5,549 nt of DNA. Source: Anaerolineae bacterium (lineage in GTDB: Bacteria > Chloroflexota > Anaerolineae > Anaerolineales > Villigracilaceae). This document shows, piece after piece, positions 1-5,404 of this stretch. The position numbers and the translations under genes are program-made. The stretch is from positions 6,153 through 11,701 of the forward strand of contig PMLN01000253.1 of assembly GCA_003158885.1 (NCBI GenBank). The letters run 5' to 3'. Positions within the stretch are counted from its first letter, which is position 1. Each line of letters opens with the position of its first letter. A model generated the notes under the pieces. That model saw only the letters and a list, made by a program, of their open reading frames with translations. It did no database searches and was not told where the DNA came from.

Positions 1-1
1 T

Positions 2-589
2 TTGCTGGTGAAGGAAGGCGATCACGTCGAGGCTGGTCATCCGTTGACCGAGGGCTCGCTCAATCCTCATCGCGTTCTCCGCATTCAGGGACGCGAAGCC
101 GCACAAATGTATCTGTTGAGCGAAATCCAAAAAGTCTACCGCTCACAGGGACAGAACATTCACGATAAACATTTCGAGGTCATCATCCGCAAGATGATGA
201 GCAAGGTCGCGGTTTCCCGCCCGGGCGACAGCAAGTATCTGCCCGGCGATGCGGTGGATCGCCAGGAACTTCGCAGGTTGAACGAGCAGTTGCTTTCCGA
301 AGGCAAACAACCCGCCAAGCTCCTTGAAACTTTGCTCGGTGTGACAAAAGCCTCGCTTTCGACGGACTCGTTCCTCTCCGCCTCCTCCTTCCAGCACACG
401 ATCAAAGTACTGGCCGGCGCAGCCATCGGTTCGACCACCGATCCTCTGTATGGGTTGAAGGAGAACGTGATTATTGGCAAGCTCATCCCGGCCGGGACGG
501 GCTTCACGCCTGATCGGTTCAAGGATGCAACCAGCAATGGCGCCTCCTCGCAATGGATGGAGATCGGCGAAAGCGCATCCGGCGATTAA
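2..589 (+). CDS. rpoC: DNA-directed RNA polymerase subunit beta' (C-terminal part, 5' end outside window)
   Basis: This is the last 195 codons of the beta' subunit, the clamp- and active-site-bearing large subunit of RNA polymerase; the gene is cut by the left window edge and ends with TAA at 587-589. Family landmarks appear in the expected order: GDHVEAG then LTEGSLNPH (residues 6-23 of the visible part), EIQKVYRSQG followed by DKH (41-57), LLGVTKASLSTDSF (111-124), and GLKENVIIGKLIPAGTG (151-167) followed by a short variable tail. The zinc-ribbon, the catalytic NADFDGD motif and the trigger loop would lie upstream of the window. The segment normally reading close to FISAASFQETTRVLTEAA is here FLSASSFQHTIKVLAGAA, which departs from the common bacterial consensus; I take this as lineage variation. 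The first codon seen (TTG) is internal, not a start. rpoC normally follows rpoB, so rpoB is expected to the left. Confidence 0.97.
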   Translation: MLVKEGDHVEAGHPLTEGSLNPHRVLRIQGREAAQMYLLSEIQKVYRSQGQNIHDKHFEVIIRKMMSKVAVSRPGDSKYLPGDAVDRQELRRLNEQLLSEGKQPAKLLETLLGVTKASLSTDSFLSASSFQHTIKVLAGAAIGSTTDPLYGLKENVIIGKLIPAGTGFTPDRFKDATSNGASSQWMEIGESASGD

Positions 590-599
590 TTCAAAACCC

Positions 600-628
600 G
601 TAGGGGCAGGTCTGAGACCTGCCCCTAC
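600..628. repeat. Perfect palindromic repeat, GTAGGGGC...GCCCCTAC type
   Basis: Two 14-nt arms are exact reverse complements around a single central G at 614: GTAGGGGCAGGTCT (600-613) and its complement (615-628). As RNA this gives a 13-bp stem closed by a 3-nt loop (TGA). Palindromes with GTAGGGGC/GCCCCTAC ends occur, as I recall, as dispersed intergenic repeats in Chloroflexota and some other phyla; only one copy is in this window, so dispersal cannot be shown here. Confidence 0.8.
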
Positions 629-634
629 ATTTTT
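600..634 (+). terminator. Possible intrinsic terminator after rpoC
   Basis: The very stable GC-rich palindrome begins 11 nt after the rpoC stop codon. It is followed after one A by five T residues (630-634), the layout of a Rho-independent terminator on the + strand. The T-run is short and runs straight into the ATG of the next gene at 635. If it terminates, the methyltransferase gene must have another promoter, inside rpoC or the palindrome, or depend on read-through. Because the palindrome looks like a dispersed repeat, terminator activity could be incidental. Confidence 0.5.
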
Positions 635-1456
635 ATGATTCGTTCCCGATTCGTTTCAAAGCGACCGGAAGGCCAGCCGACGCGCGGCAAGACCGCCTCG
701 AATCGACTCCGCCGCGTCGATAACTTCGTTCTGCTTTATGAGCCATCGCTCCTTTCGCGGACCGATGGCTTGTTCGTTGATTCCCTCTTTGTGGATCTCG
801 GCTATGGCTTCGACGCACGCACCACGCTCGAATCTGCGCTGCGCTTTCGCCGCGCGAATCCGTCCTTGAAAATTTTAGGCGTCGAAATTGACAAGGAACG
901 CGTGGATGCCGCGCTTCCTTATGCGGATGACACGACTTTCTTTCGTCTTGGGGGATTTAATTTGCCTTTGGGGGCAGGTGAAAACGTGCGATTGATCCGG
1001 GCCTTCAATGTCCTTCGTCAATACGAGGAAAAGGATTTCATTCCCGCCTACGAAAGACTCGCTCAATATGTTCTGCCCGGCGGCTTGATGATCGAAGGCA
1101 CCTCCGATCCGTTTGGCAGGATTTGGTCTGCGAATGTGGCACGGAGGTTGGGGAATGGATCATGGAGCATGGAAGCGCTGGTCTTCAGCACCAACTTTCG
1201 CGCGGGGTTGGATGTGGAGGAGTTCCAAACCATCCTGCCCAAGAATTATATTCATCATGTTCTGCCGGGCGAACCGATCTATGATTTTTTTGCCGCCTGG
1301 AAACGTGCCGCGGCCGGAACAATCTCCGCCAAGGTCTATGGACTGCGCCAATGGTTTGAAGCTTCTGCGCAGGCCTTGGCGCAATCTGGATATTCGATCA
1401 ACCTGCAGAAAAGATTTTTGAGCAGGGGTTGGCTGATTTTGGATTTGGGAAAATAA
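635..1456 (+). CDS. Class I SAM-dependent methyltransferase-like protein
   Basis: A 273-aa cytoplasmic protein resembling a family of uncharacterised class I methyltransferase-like proteins. The N-terminus carries a basic K-T-x-S-N-R-L-R-R-V-D motif (19-29). Next come a motif-I-like strand and glycine loop, FVDLGYGFDARTT (52-64), an acidic strand-2 end GVEID (82-86) that would bind the ribose hydroxyls of SAM, then RLGGFNLPL (104-112), RAFNVLRQY (122-130) and PGGLMIEGTSDPFG (148-161). Motif I is VDLGYG rather than the usual DxGCGxG. The target (RNA, protein or small molecule) cannot be told from sequence, and activity itself is inferred. ATG 635 is the first possible canonical start, since the frame is closed upstream by the rpoC stop, but it has no Shine-Dalgarno sequence and sits directly against the palindrome and T-run. 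A TTG at codon 46 would delete the conserved basic motif, so 635 is preferred. The gene converges with the next one. Confidence 0.8.
   Translation: MIRSRFVSKRPEGQPTRGKTASNRLRRVDNFVLLYEPSLLSRTDGLFVDSLFVDLGYGFDARTTLESALRFRRANPSLKILGVEIDKERVDAALPYADDTTFFRLGGFNLPLGAGENVRLIRAFNVLRQYEEKDFIPAYERLAQYVLPGGLMIEGTSDPFGRIWSANVARRLGNGSWSMEALVFSTNFRAGLDVEEFQTILPKNYIHHVLPGEPIYDFFAAWKRAAAGTISAKVYGLRQWFEASAQALAQSGYSINLQKRFLSRGWLILDLGK
1155..1175 (+). repeat. Three ATGG heptads inside the methyltransferase gene
   Basis: ATGG recurs at 1155, 1162 and 1169, exactly 7 bases apart, giving units ATGGATC, ATGGAGC and ATGGAAG. The spacing is not a multiple of three, so each copy is read in a different frame and the pattern is not caused by amino-acid repetition (it encodes part of NGSWSMEA). 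It matches the unit and period of the array at 4380-4421. Three units could be chance. Confidence 0.35.
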
Positions 1457-1494
1457 TGTTCTGGAACGGGGAACTTTTGTAGATGGGTATTCGG

Positions 1495-2478
1495 TCAGTC
1501 CGTCTTTTTCATCCGTTCCAGGATTGTCCTGAAGCATGTATCGACATCATCCAGCAGGGCAATCTCCCGCAAACTGTATTCCTTTTCTAATTCCCTGATC
1601 ATTTCACAGCCCAGGAAATAGCCGGTTTCGCTTTTGCCCTCGATTGCAAACCATGAGCCGAAGAATGAAGTTACAGTCCCACCATGATTCGCGGCTTCTA
1701 AAAACTCAGCCGCCAGCCGGTTTTTATGACTCTGGCACCACTCCAGCCAGTTAACGTCCGCAGCTGCTTGATGGCATACATTTGGCTCATTGATCAAGGT
1801 TTCACAGCGTTGCGCAAAGCCTTCTTCATAGAGCTGCCACCAGGCACCTTCGCCCGGTAGTTTCTTGTTTTGGGCGCGCCAGTGATAATGAATAATGTGA
1901 CCTAATTCATGAGCGACTAAACCGCGAATTGCGCCGGCGTCGCTCCATCCACATTCGGCGATATTTTCCAACCCAAATAGGATCGCCGGCTTGCTGCGGA
2001 AGGTTGTCGCCCAGCCTGCACCGCAACCAATGCCGACGTGGATGATAAATACTATGTCCGCATCGAAATTAAAAACTTGTTGAGCCTTTGAATACATGGA
2101 GGAGCAGGCTTCCATCAGATTCTTCCGTGCTTCCTGCATGATACTTAATCGTTCGTCTAAAAACGGAAAAATCCTTTCAATCGCAACCTGTCTCCAATCA
2201 AGGTTTTGTTCGGCATAATTGCCGATTTGCTTTTCCAGAAGTTCTGGCAAGCATGACAAATACTCGTTGGCCCAGCCATCAATTTGATCGTCGATGGGTT
2301 TCTCATGGGCTCTGGCCCACCATAGGAGAAAATCGGGAAAAATATCGATGACTTCGACTTCTGCCATTCTTTTGACCTGCTTGAACCAACATTCTTCGCC
2401 CCATGGATCACGGAGCCCGCCGCAATCATACAATATCTCGGAGGTCTGAAGTTCGGCCTCATGCTCTGGCATCTTCAT
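1495..2478 (-). CDS. Putative HEXXH zinc metallopeptidase, family not recognised
   Basis: A 327-aa protein with no signal peptide or membrane segment, so probably cytoplasmic. The key signature is GLVAHELGHIIHYHW (186-200), whose HELGH (190-194) is a zinc-protease HEXXH with two metal-binding histidines and the catalytic glutamate. About 25 residues on is LYEEGFAQRCE (216-226); its EEG is well placed to give the third, glutamate ligand, as in gluzincins. Residues 1-130 are rich in Trp and acidic residues and look mostly helical. The segment 141-172 (DIVFIIHVGIGCGAGW and following) probably forms the beta-strand edge that binds substrate. The layout vaguely recalls predicted Zn-dependent proteases such as DUF2268, but I cannot place it firmly. 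ATG 2478 has only a weak AAAAGA upstream; an in-frame ATG at 2472 is an equal alternative. Its 3' end faces the methyltransferase with a 38-bp gap and no clear terminator. The physiological substrate is unknown. Confidence 0.7.
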   Translation of the reverse strand: MKMPEHEAELQTSEILYDCGGLRDPWGEECWFKQVKRMAEVEVIDIFPDFLLWWARAHEKPIDDQIDGWANEYLSCLPELLEKQIGNYAEQNLDWRQVAIERIFPFLDERLSIMQEARKNLMEACSSMYSKAQQVFNFDADIVFIIHVGIGCGAGWATTFRSKPAILFGLENIAECGWSDAGAIRGLVAHELGHIIHYHWRAQNKKLPGEGAWWQLYEEGFAQRCETLINEPNVCHQAAADVNWLEWCQSHKNRLAAEFLEAANHGGTVTSFFGSWFAIEGKSETGYFLGCEMIRELEKEYSLREIALLDDVDTCFRTILERMKKTD

Positions 2479-2482
2479 TCTT

Positions 2483-2545
2483 TTTCACGGATTTCACAGG
2501 CTTATGGTAACTTCCATCGTTACCTTTTCTGTGAAACCCGTGAAA
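2483..2545. repeat. Imperfect inverted repeat forming a long nested hairpin
   Basis: The outer arms TTTCACGGATTTCACAG (2483-2499) and CTGTGAAACCCGTGAAA (2529-2545) pair at 16 of 17 positions. Inside, GGTAAC (2506-2511) and GTTACC (2519-2524) form a second stem with a 7-nt loop. The element fills much of the 131-bp gap between the esterase stop and the metallopeptidase start, both on the minus strand. On the minus-strand RNA it lies just 5' of the metallopeptidase start and could hinder its translation or punctuate read-through from the esterase gene. The arms are made of TGTGAAA/CGTGAAA words, the style of a dispersed intergenic repeat. Confidence 0.7.
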
Positions 2546-2609
2546 TCGGCGGCTGGAAAATCAGGTGTCCGAATTCATGTCTGAAGTTAAGCCGAAGTCT
2601 ATTTACAAA

Positions 2610-3677
2610 TCACTTGAGAGTTGCTTCAAAGAACTGCACGATCATGCTAATCAGTTCGGAGAGCGATGGCGATTCGTTCGGCGCGCCAAGCCCGTGCGAC
2701 CCGTTATGAACGATGACAAGTTGCGCGGGGATGCCTGCCGCAGTCAGCTTGTTATAAAACTCCTGTGACTGGCTGAGCGGGACGACCTTGTCCGCATCGC
2801 CCTGCAAAATCAAAAAAGGCGGATCATCGGGTGTGATATAGGTAACCGGGCTGCCTAGGGCGAGGCTGAAAGAGCCGAAGACAGTGGCAAGCAGGTTCAT
2901 ATCCACTTTTGGGAAATTGGTTGTCAGATCTTCCGGGCCAAACATATCTACAACAGCCTGCACCCGGCTGGACTGATCCAGATCTTGACCGACATCGAAG
3001 CCCGCACTCGGATCCGTTACGCCAAGTAGGCTGACCAGGTGCCCACCCGCGCTCGCACCCAACGCGCCGATCTTTCCTGGATTGATGCTGTAGGTGGCGG
3101 CGTTAGCGCGTAAAAAACGAATGGCGCATTTTACATCCTCGATCATCGCAGGAAATTGATATTCCGGCGCGAGCCGATAATTCACTGAGCCGATAATAAA
3201 ACCCGCGTCCAGCAGGGCAGAGTATTCGGTTTCACCCTCGCCGATGCTCTTATCGCCTGTGATCCATCCGCCGCCATGTACGTATATAACAGCCGGCATT
3301 GGTCCGCGGAAGGATTTTGGAAAATACAGATCAAGCTGTAGATTGACATTATCGGTTGTGCAGTAAACAATGTTTCTTTCGATCTTGCTGGTATGGCCGG
3401 CAAGTTTTGTCCCTCCGCCGGGCGGATACGGGATTGATGGTGAAGTTGGCAGTACTGTAAATTCCTGCGTTGCAGGCACAGGTGTCCTTGATGGATAGAC
3501 CACAGTTTCGGTTGTGGAAGCCGGCAGGGCTGTCACGGGTGGATAGATATGGATGGGTGAGGCGCTTGGGGAAACTTCGGTGGGTGAAGTTAACTGGGGC
3601 AGGCTGCTGGTCAGTAAGCTGCATGACAGGGAAGCTGCCCATAGGATAATGAGAGGTGCAGTGAATTTCTTTTTCAT
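2610..3677 (-). CDS. Secreted alpha/beta hydrolase (esterase/lipase-like), probable lipoprotein
   Basis: A 355-aa exported esterase-like enzyme of the HSL/BD-FAE type. The N-terminus MKKK plus a hydrophobic stretch (5-18) ends in SLSC with Cys19, an imperfect lipobox, so lipid anchoring is likely but not certain. A Ser/Thr/Pro-rich linker (20-88) would hold the catalytic domain off the membrane. The catalytic domain follows: YVHGGGW (132-138) supplies the oxyanion hole, GASAGG (207-212) the nucleophile Ser209, GDADKVVP (293-300) the probable acid Asp296, and NGSHGL (325-330) the base His328, making a complete triad. SVNYRLAPE (164-172) is typical of carboxylesterases. The natural substrate (acyl ester, acetylated sugar or feruloyl ester) cannot be told from sequence. 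ATG 3677 is supported by GAGGA five bases upstream (3683-3687). The leader 3691-3780 is AT-rich and probably holds its promoter. The gene is separated from the cupin by 373 bp and is probably transcribed on its own. Confidence 0.88.
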   Translation of the reverse strand: MKKKFTAPLIILWAASLSCSLLTSSLPQLTSPTEVSPSASPIHIYPPVTALPASTTETVVYPSRTPVPATQEFTVLPTSPSIPYPPGGGTKLAGHTSKIERNIVYCTTDNVNLQLDLYFPKSFRGPMPAVIYVHGGGWITGDKSIGEGETEYSALLDAGFIIGSVNYRLAPEYQFPAMIEDVKCAIRFLRANAATYSINPGKIGALGASAGGHLVSLLGVTDPSAGFDVGQDLDQSSRVQAVVDMFGPEDLTTNFPKVDMNLLATVFGSFSLALGSPVTYITPDDPPFLILQGDADKVVPLSQSQEFYNKLTAAGIPAQLVIVHNGSHGLGAPNESPSLSELISMIVQFFEATLK

Positions 3678-4050
3678 GGTTTTCCTCGTCTTAAATTATT
3701 ACACATTTATATGAAATATAAATGAAGCGATTGTAAGAATCGCGTAAAACAGTACAAGTAAAATATTTAGCTTTGGAAGGTTTTGATTAAGTAAGGATTA
3801 ATTCCTGATCAATTGAGTTTTGCGATTGTATTTAGCGATGGTGGAGTGACGACTTCCGTTTCGGCCCCCTTTGTGTGGATCGGATAGTCACCGCGAATTC
3901 TTTCAGTAGATCCACGTCTGCTCAGGGTTGGGCGGAAATCCTTGAAGTTAATAACGGCGTCCCAAACGCCACGCAGGACTGTTTCGATATGATTCAATTA
4001 CACATGATCCAGGGGGACTACTGGTTTGAATACTCCGCCGGTGCAAAAGC
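3678..4050. other. 373-bp gap without a recognisable gene
   Basis: The part next to the esterase (3691-3780) is strongly AT-rich and contains a perfect 6-bp hairpin, GCGATT (3727-3732) with AATCGC (3738-3743) around a 5-nt loop. On the minus strand TATATT lies nearby, but no convincing -35 accompanies it. The part from about 3810 to 4050 has higher GC and open reading on both strands. A + strand frame starting at GTG 3875 would run 88 bases into the cupin gene, and a 62-codon minus-strand frame covers 3809-3997. Neither has a ribosome site or a recognisable motif. The 7-mer GTGGATC (3875-3881) recurs inverted at 3909-3915. It may be a decayed gene, but I cannot name one. Confidence 0.5.
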
Positions 4051-4368
4051 TTACACTGCGCCTGTCGAAGTGAACACCAGCGAAATTAAGTCCTCCTCAA
4101 TCGAATGGAAGCGATGTGATACATTCTTTGCCACATAAATCACGGAGCCAGCGCGCACGTTGCGGTCTTCATCCGCCACTTTGATTTTGGCCTTGCCTTC
4201 CACCACATAATAGACTTCATCTTCCGTGTGCGGCGATTGGATGTCGGTATCGCCCACCAGCAGTTGGTAGACTCCCATGCTCAAATCGGGGATGCGCAGG
4301 AACTCAAAATAAGGTTTCCCGCTTCTCGATTGCTGTTTGATGATATCGAGCAACTCAAAAGCCTGCAT
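4051..4368 (-). CDS. Small single-domain cupin protein
   Basis: A 105-aa one-domain cupin (double-stranded beta-helix barrel), probably metal binding and cytoplasmic. Cupin motif 1 is PHTEDEVYYVVEG (46-58), with His47, Glu51 and Gly58 at canonical spacing; the first His of the usual HxH is replaced by Ser45, so Glu49 may contribute instead. Motif 2 runs from Gly74 to His88, with the conserved ligand at His85. The stretch SGKPYFEFLRIPDLSMGVY (16-34) is typical of a family of small cupins of unknown function. Start choice: an upstream ATG at 4386 would add six residues, but it falls inside a heptad repeat, and ATG 4368 has GAGG four bases ahead. The FAH-family gene lies just upstream on the same strand (55-bp gap), so the pair is probably one operon. 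Possible roles are an enzyme (isomerase, dioxygenase or decarboxylase) or a small-molecule binder. Confidence 0.87.
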   Translation of the reverse strand: MQAFELLDIIKQQSRSGKPYFEFLRIPDLSMGVYQLLVGDTDIQSPHTEDEVYYVVEGKAKIKVADEDRNVRAGSVIYVAKNVSHRFHSIEEDLISLVFTSTGAV

Positions 4369-4372
4369 ATAA

Positions 4373-4376
4373 CCTC
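4373..4376 (-). promoter_or_regulatory. Ribosome binding site fixing the cupin start
   Basis: On the minus strand GAGG stands four bases before the ATG at 4366-4368. No comparable site serves the upstream ATG at 4386. This, and the alignment I remember for related small cupins that begin M-x-A-F, favours 4368 as the start. Confidence 0.6.
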
Positions 4377-4379
4377 GGT

Positions 4380-4421
4380 AGCTCATGGATCATCGTCCAT
4401 TCTCCATGACCCATGAACCAT
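4380..4421 (-). repeat. Six tandem ATGGNNN heptads
   Basis: Read on the minus strand, six consecutive 7-base units begin with ATG. The first four are ATGGTTC (4415-4421), ATGGGTC (4408-4414), ATGGAGA (4401-4407) and ATGGACG (4394-4400); two more degenerate units (ATGATCC and ATGAGCT) end at 4380. The array fills nearly the whole gap between the FAH-family stop and the cupin. Its strict period of 7 over 42 bases is unlikely to be chance. It supplies spurious ATG codons, including the one at 4386. Confidence 0.75.
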
Positions 4422-4423
4422 CT

Positions 4424-5188
4424 TTATTTTTCTGTTTTTACTAAGTTCTTCAGGGTTCCCAAGCCTTCGATCTCCACGACCACTTCATTGCCGTCTTCCA
4501 GCTTGCCAACTCCGGAGGGCGTGCCGGTGAAAATGATATCGCCCGGCTCGAGCGTCATCACCGATGAAATATATGCGATCAAGGTTGGCACACCGAAGAC
4601 CATATCCCGCGTCGAGGCCATCTGGCGCGGCTCGCCGCTGACCTTGCAGGTGATGACCGCGTCCGAGATGTCGAAGTCGGTATCGATCCATGGGCCGAAC
4701 GGGCAGAAGGTGTCGAAGCCCTTGGCGCGCGTCCATTGATCGTCCGTCTTCTGCAGGTCGCGGGCGGTGACATCGTTGCCCACCGTATACCCATAGACAA
4801 AACTCTTCGCGTCCTCCGTGGTAATGTTGCGGCCGCGCTGGCCGATCACCGCCACCAATTCCCCTTCATGCTCCACCTGTTTCGATTGCGGCGGCAGGAA
4901 TATCGTCTCACCCGGATTGATGATCGAAGACGGAGGCTTTAGGAAGATCAGCGGGATTTTGGGGACTTCGTTTCCAAGTTCCTTGGCGTGTTCCACGTAA
5001 TTGCGTCCCACACACACGATCTTGCTCGGCTTGGATGGCGCCAGCAGTTTCACATCGGCCAGGGGCGTTTTAGCCTCTGCACGCCGGTACGCTCCGAAAG
5101 GGTCGCCTTCGATCTCGCCGATCTTGTCGTCCAACAGCCACCCATATTTGGCGGCTTCATTTTGCATTTGATAACGTACGATTCTCAT
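4424..5188 (-). CDS. Fumarylacetoacetate hydrolase (FAH) family protein
   Basis: A 254-aa, full-length FAH-family enzyme, a cytoplasmic, usually dimeric, Mg/Mn-dependent family that hydrolyses, decarboxylates or isomerises beta-diketo or oxo-acids. A short N-terminal domain (1-50) precedes the catalytic domain. Visible signatures are VGRNYVEHA (60-68, with the catalytic-type His67), FLKPPSSI (82-89), VEHEGELVAVIG (105-116, metal ligands Glu108 and Glu110), GYTVGNDVTARDLQ (133-146, metal ligand Asp139), RAKGFDTFCPFGPW (154-167, with Lys156) and FTGTPSGVG near the C-terminus. Close relatives are annotated as 2-hydroxyhepta-2,4-diene-1,7-dioate isomerase, acylpyruvate hydrolase or oxaloacetate decarboxylase; sequence alone does not decide. 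Start choice: the frame is open to an ATG at 5251, but ATG 5188 has GGAGA four bases ahead, gives the usual family length and starts with the conserved MRIVRY; the longer version would read through repeat DNA. The cupin is probably co-transcribed downstream. Confidence 0.93.
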   Translation of the reverse strand: MRIVRYQMQNEAAKYGWLLDDKIGEIEGDPFGAYRRAEAKTPLADVKLLAPSKPSKIVCVGRNYVEHAKELGNEVPKIPLIFLKPPSSIINPGETIFLPPQSKQVEHEGELVAVIGQRGRNITTEDAKSFVYGYTVGNDVTARDLQKTDDQWTRAKGFDTFCPFGPWIDTDFDISDAVITCKVSGEPRQMASTRDMVFGVPTLIAYISSVMTLEPGDIIFTGTPSGVGKLEDGNEVVVEIEGLGTLKNLVKTEK

Positions 5189-5192
5189 GGTT

Positions 5193-5197
5193 TCTCC
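5193..5197 (-). promoter_or_regulatory. Ribosome binding site fixing the FAH-family start
   Basis: On the minus strand GGAGA lies four bases before the ATG at 5186-5188, a good Shine-Dalgarno match. It argues against the in-frame ATG at 5251, whose first 21 codons would fall in the AAC-unit repeat. Confidence 0.7.
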
Positions 5198-5216
5198 ATC
5201 TGAAAATTCGTCGCAA

Positions 5217-5252
5217 GTGTAACCTTCAACTTCCCAACCCGCAACCTTCAAC
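5217..5252 (+). repeat. Left array of 7-8-bp units ending in AAC
   Basis: Five adjacent units of 7, 7, 8, 7 and 7 bases each end in AAC: GTGTAAC (5217-5223), CTTCAAC (5224-5230), TTCCCAAC (5231-5238), CCGCAAC (5239-5245) and CTTCAAC (5246-5252). It lies in the untranslated leader of the FAH-family gene, where the minus strand reads as GTTGAAG-like heptads. The same unit style recurs at 5405-5496. Confidence 0.7.
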
Positions 5253-5295
5253 TATTGCTTTACCAGAGTAGCTACACAGAAGGACAGATTTGGAA

Positions 5296-5376
5296 TGCGA
5301 ATTCCGCGAATAGACAAATAACGCGAATAAGACCCCAGAAAATTCGTGAAATTCGCCAATTCGCGACATTCGCGTT
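5296..5376. repeat. Clustered CGCGAAT / ATTCGCG inverted words
   Basis: The left half has TGCGAAT (5296-5302), CGCGAAT (5305-5311) and CGCGAAT (5322-5328). The right half has the complements: ATTCGTG (5342-5348), ATTCGCC (5351-5357), ATTCGCG (5359-5365) and ATTCGCG (5368-5374), spaced 8-9 bases apart. The best single pairing is a 10-bp stem, TAACGCGAAT (5319-5328) with ATTCGCGTTA (5368-5377). Several alternative registers can pair, and six T residues follow at 5381-5386, so a + strand transcript could terminate here. Confidence 0.7.
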
Positions 5377-5404
5377 AAGATTTTTTCGACTTTGATAAAA
5401 CCAT

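Noticed and set aside
1458..1478. Possible terminator between the converging genes (GTTC, GAAC, TTTT)
   Set aside because: The stem is only 4 bp. A 9-bp pairing of 1461-1469 with 1513-1521 spans 43 bases and has no T-run.
2461..2709. + strand frame of 82 codons opposite the esterase 3' end
   Set aside because: It spans the hairpin repeat and the antisense of two well-supported genes, with no motif or ribosome site.
3875..4138. GTG-started + strand reading frame of 87 codons
   Set aside because: It lacks a ribosome site, overlaps the antisense of the cupin 3' end by 88 bases and shows no recognisable motif.
4369..4386. Six-residue N-terminal extension of the cupin
   Set aside because: Its ATG is part of a heptad repeat array and has no ribosome site, whereas ATG 4368 has GAGG.
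5189..5251. N-terminal extension of the FAH-family protein to ATG 5251
   Set aside because: The extension is translated repeat DNA; ATG 5188 has a good GGAGA site and gives the normal family length.
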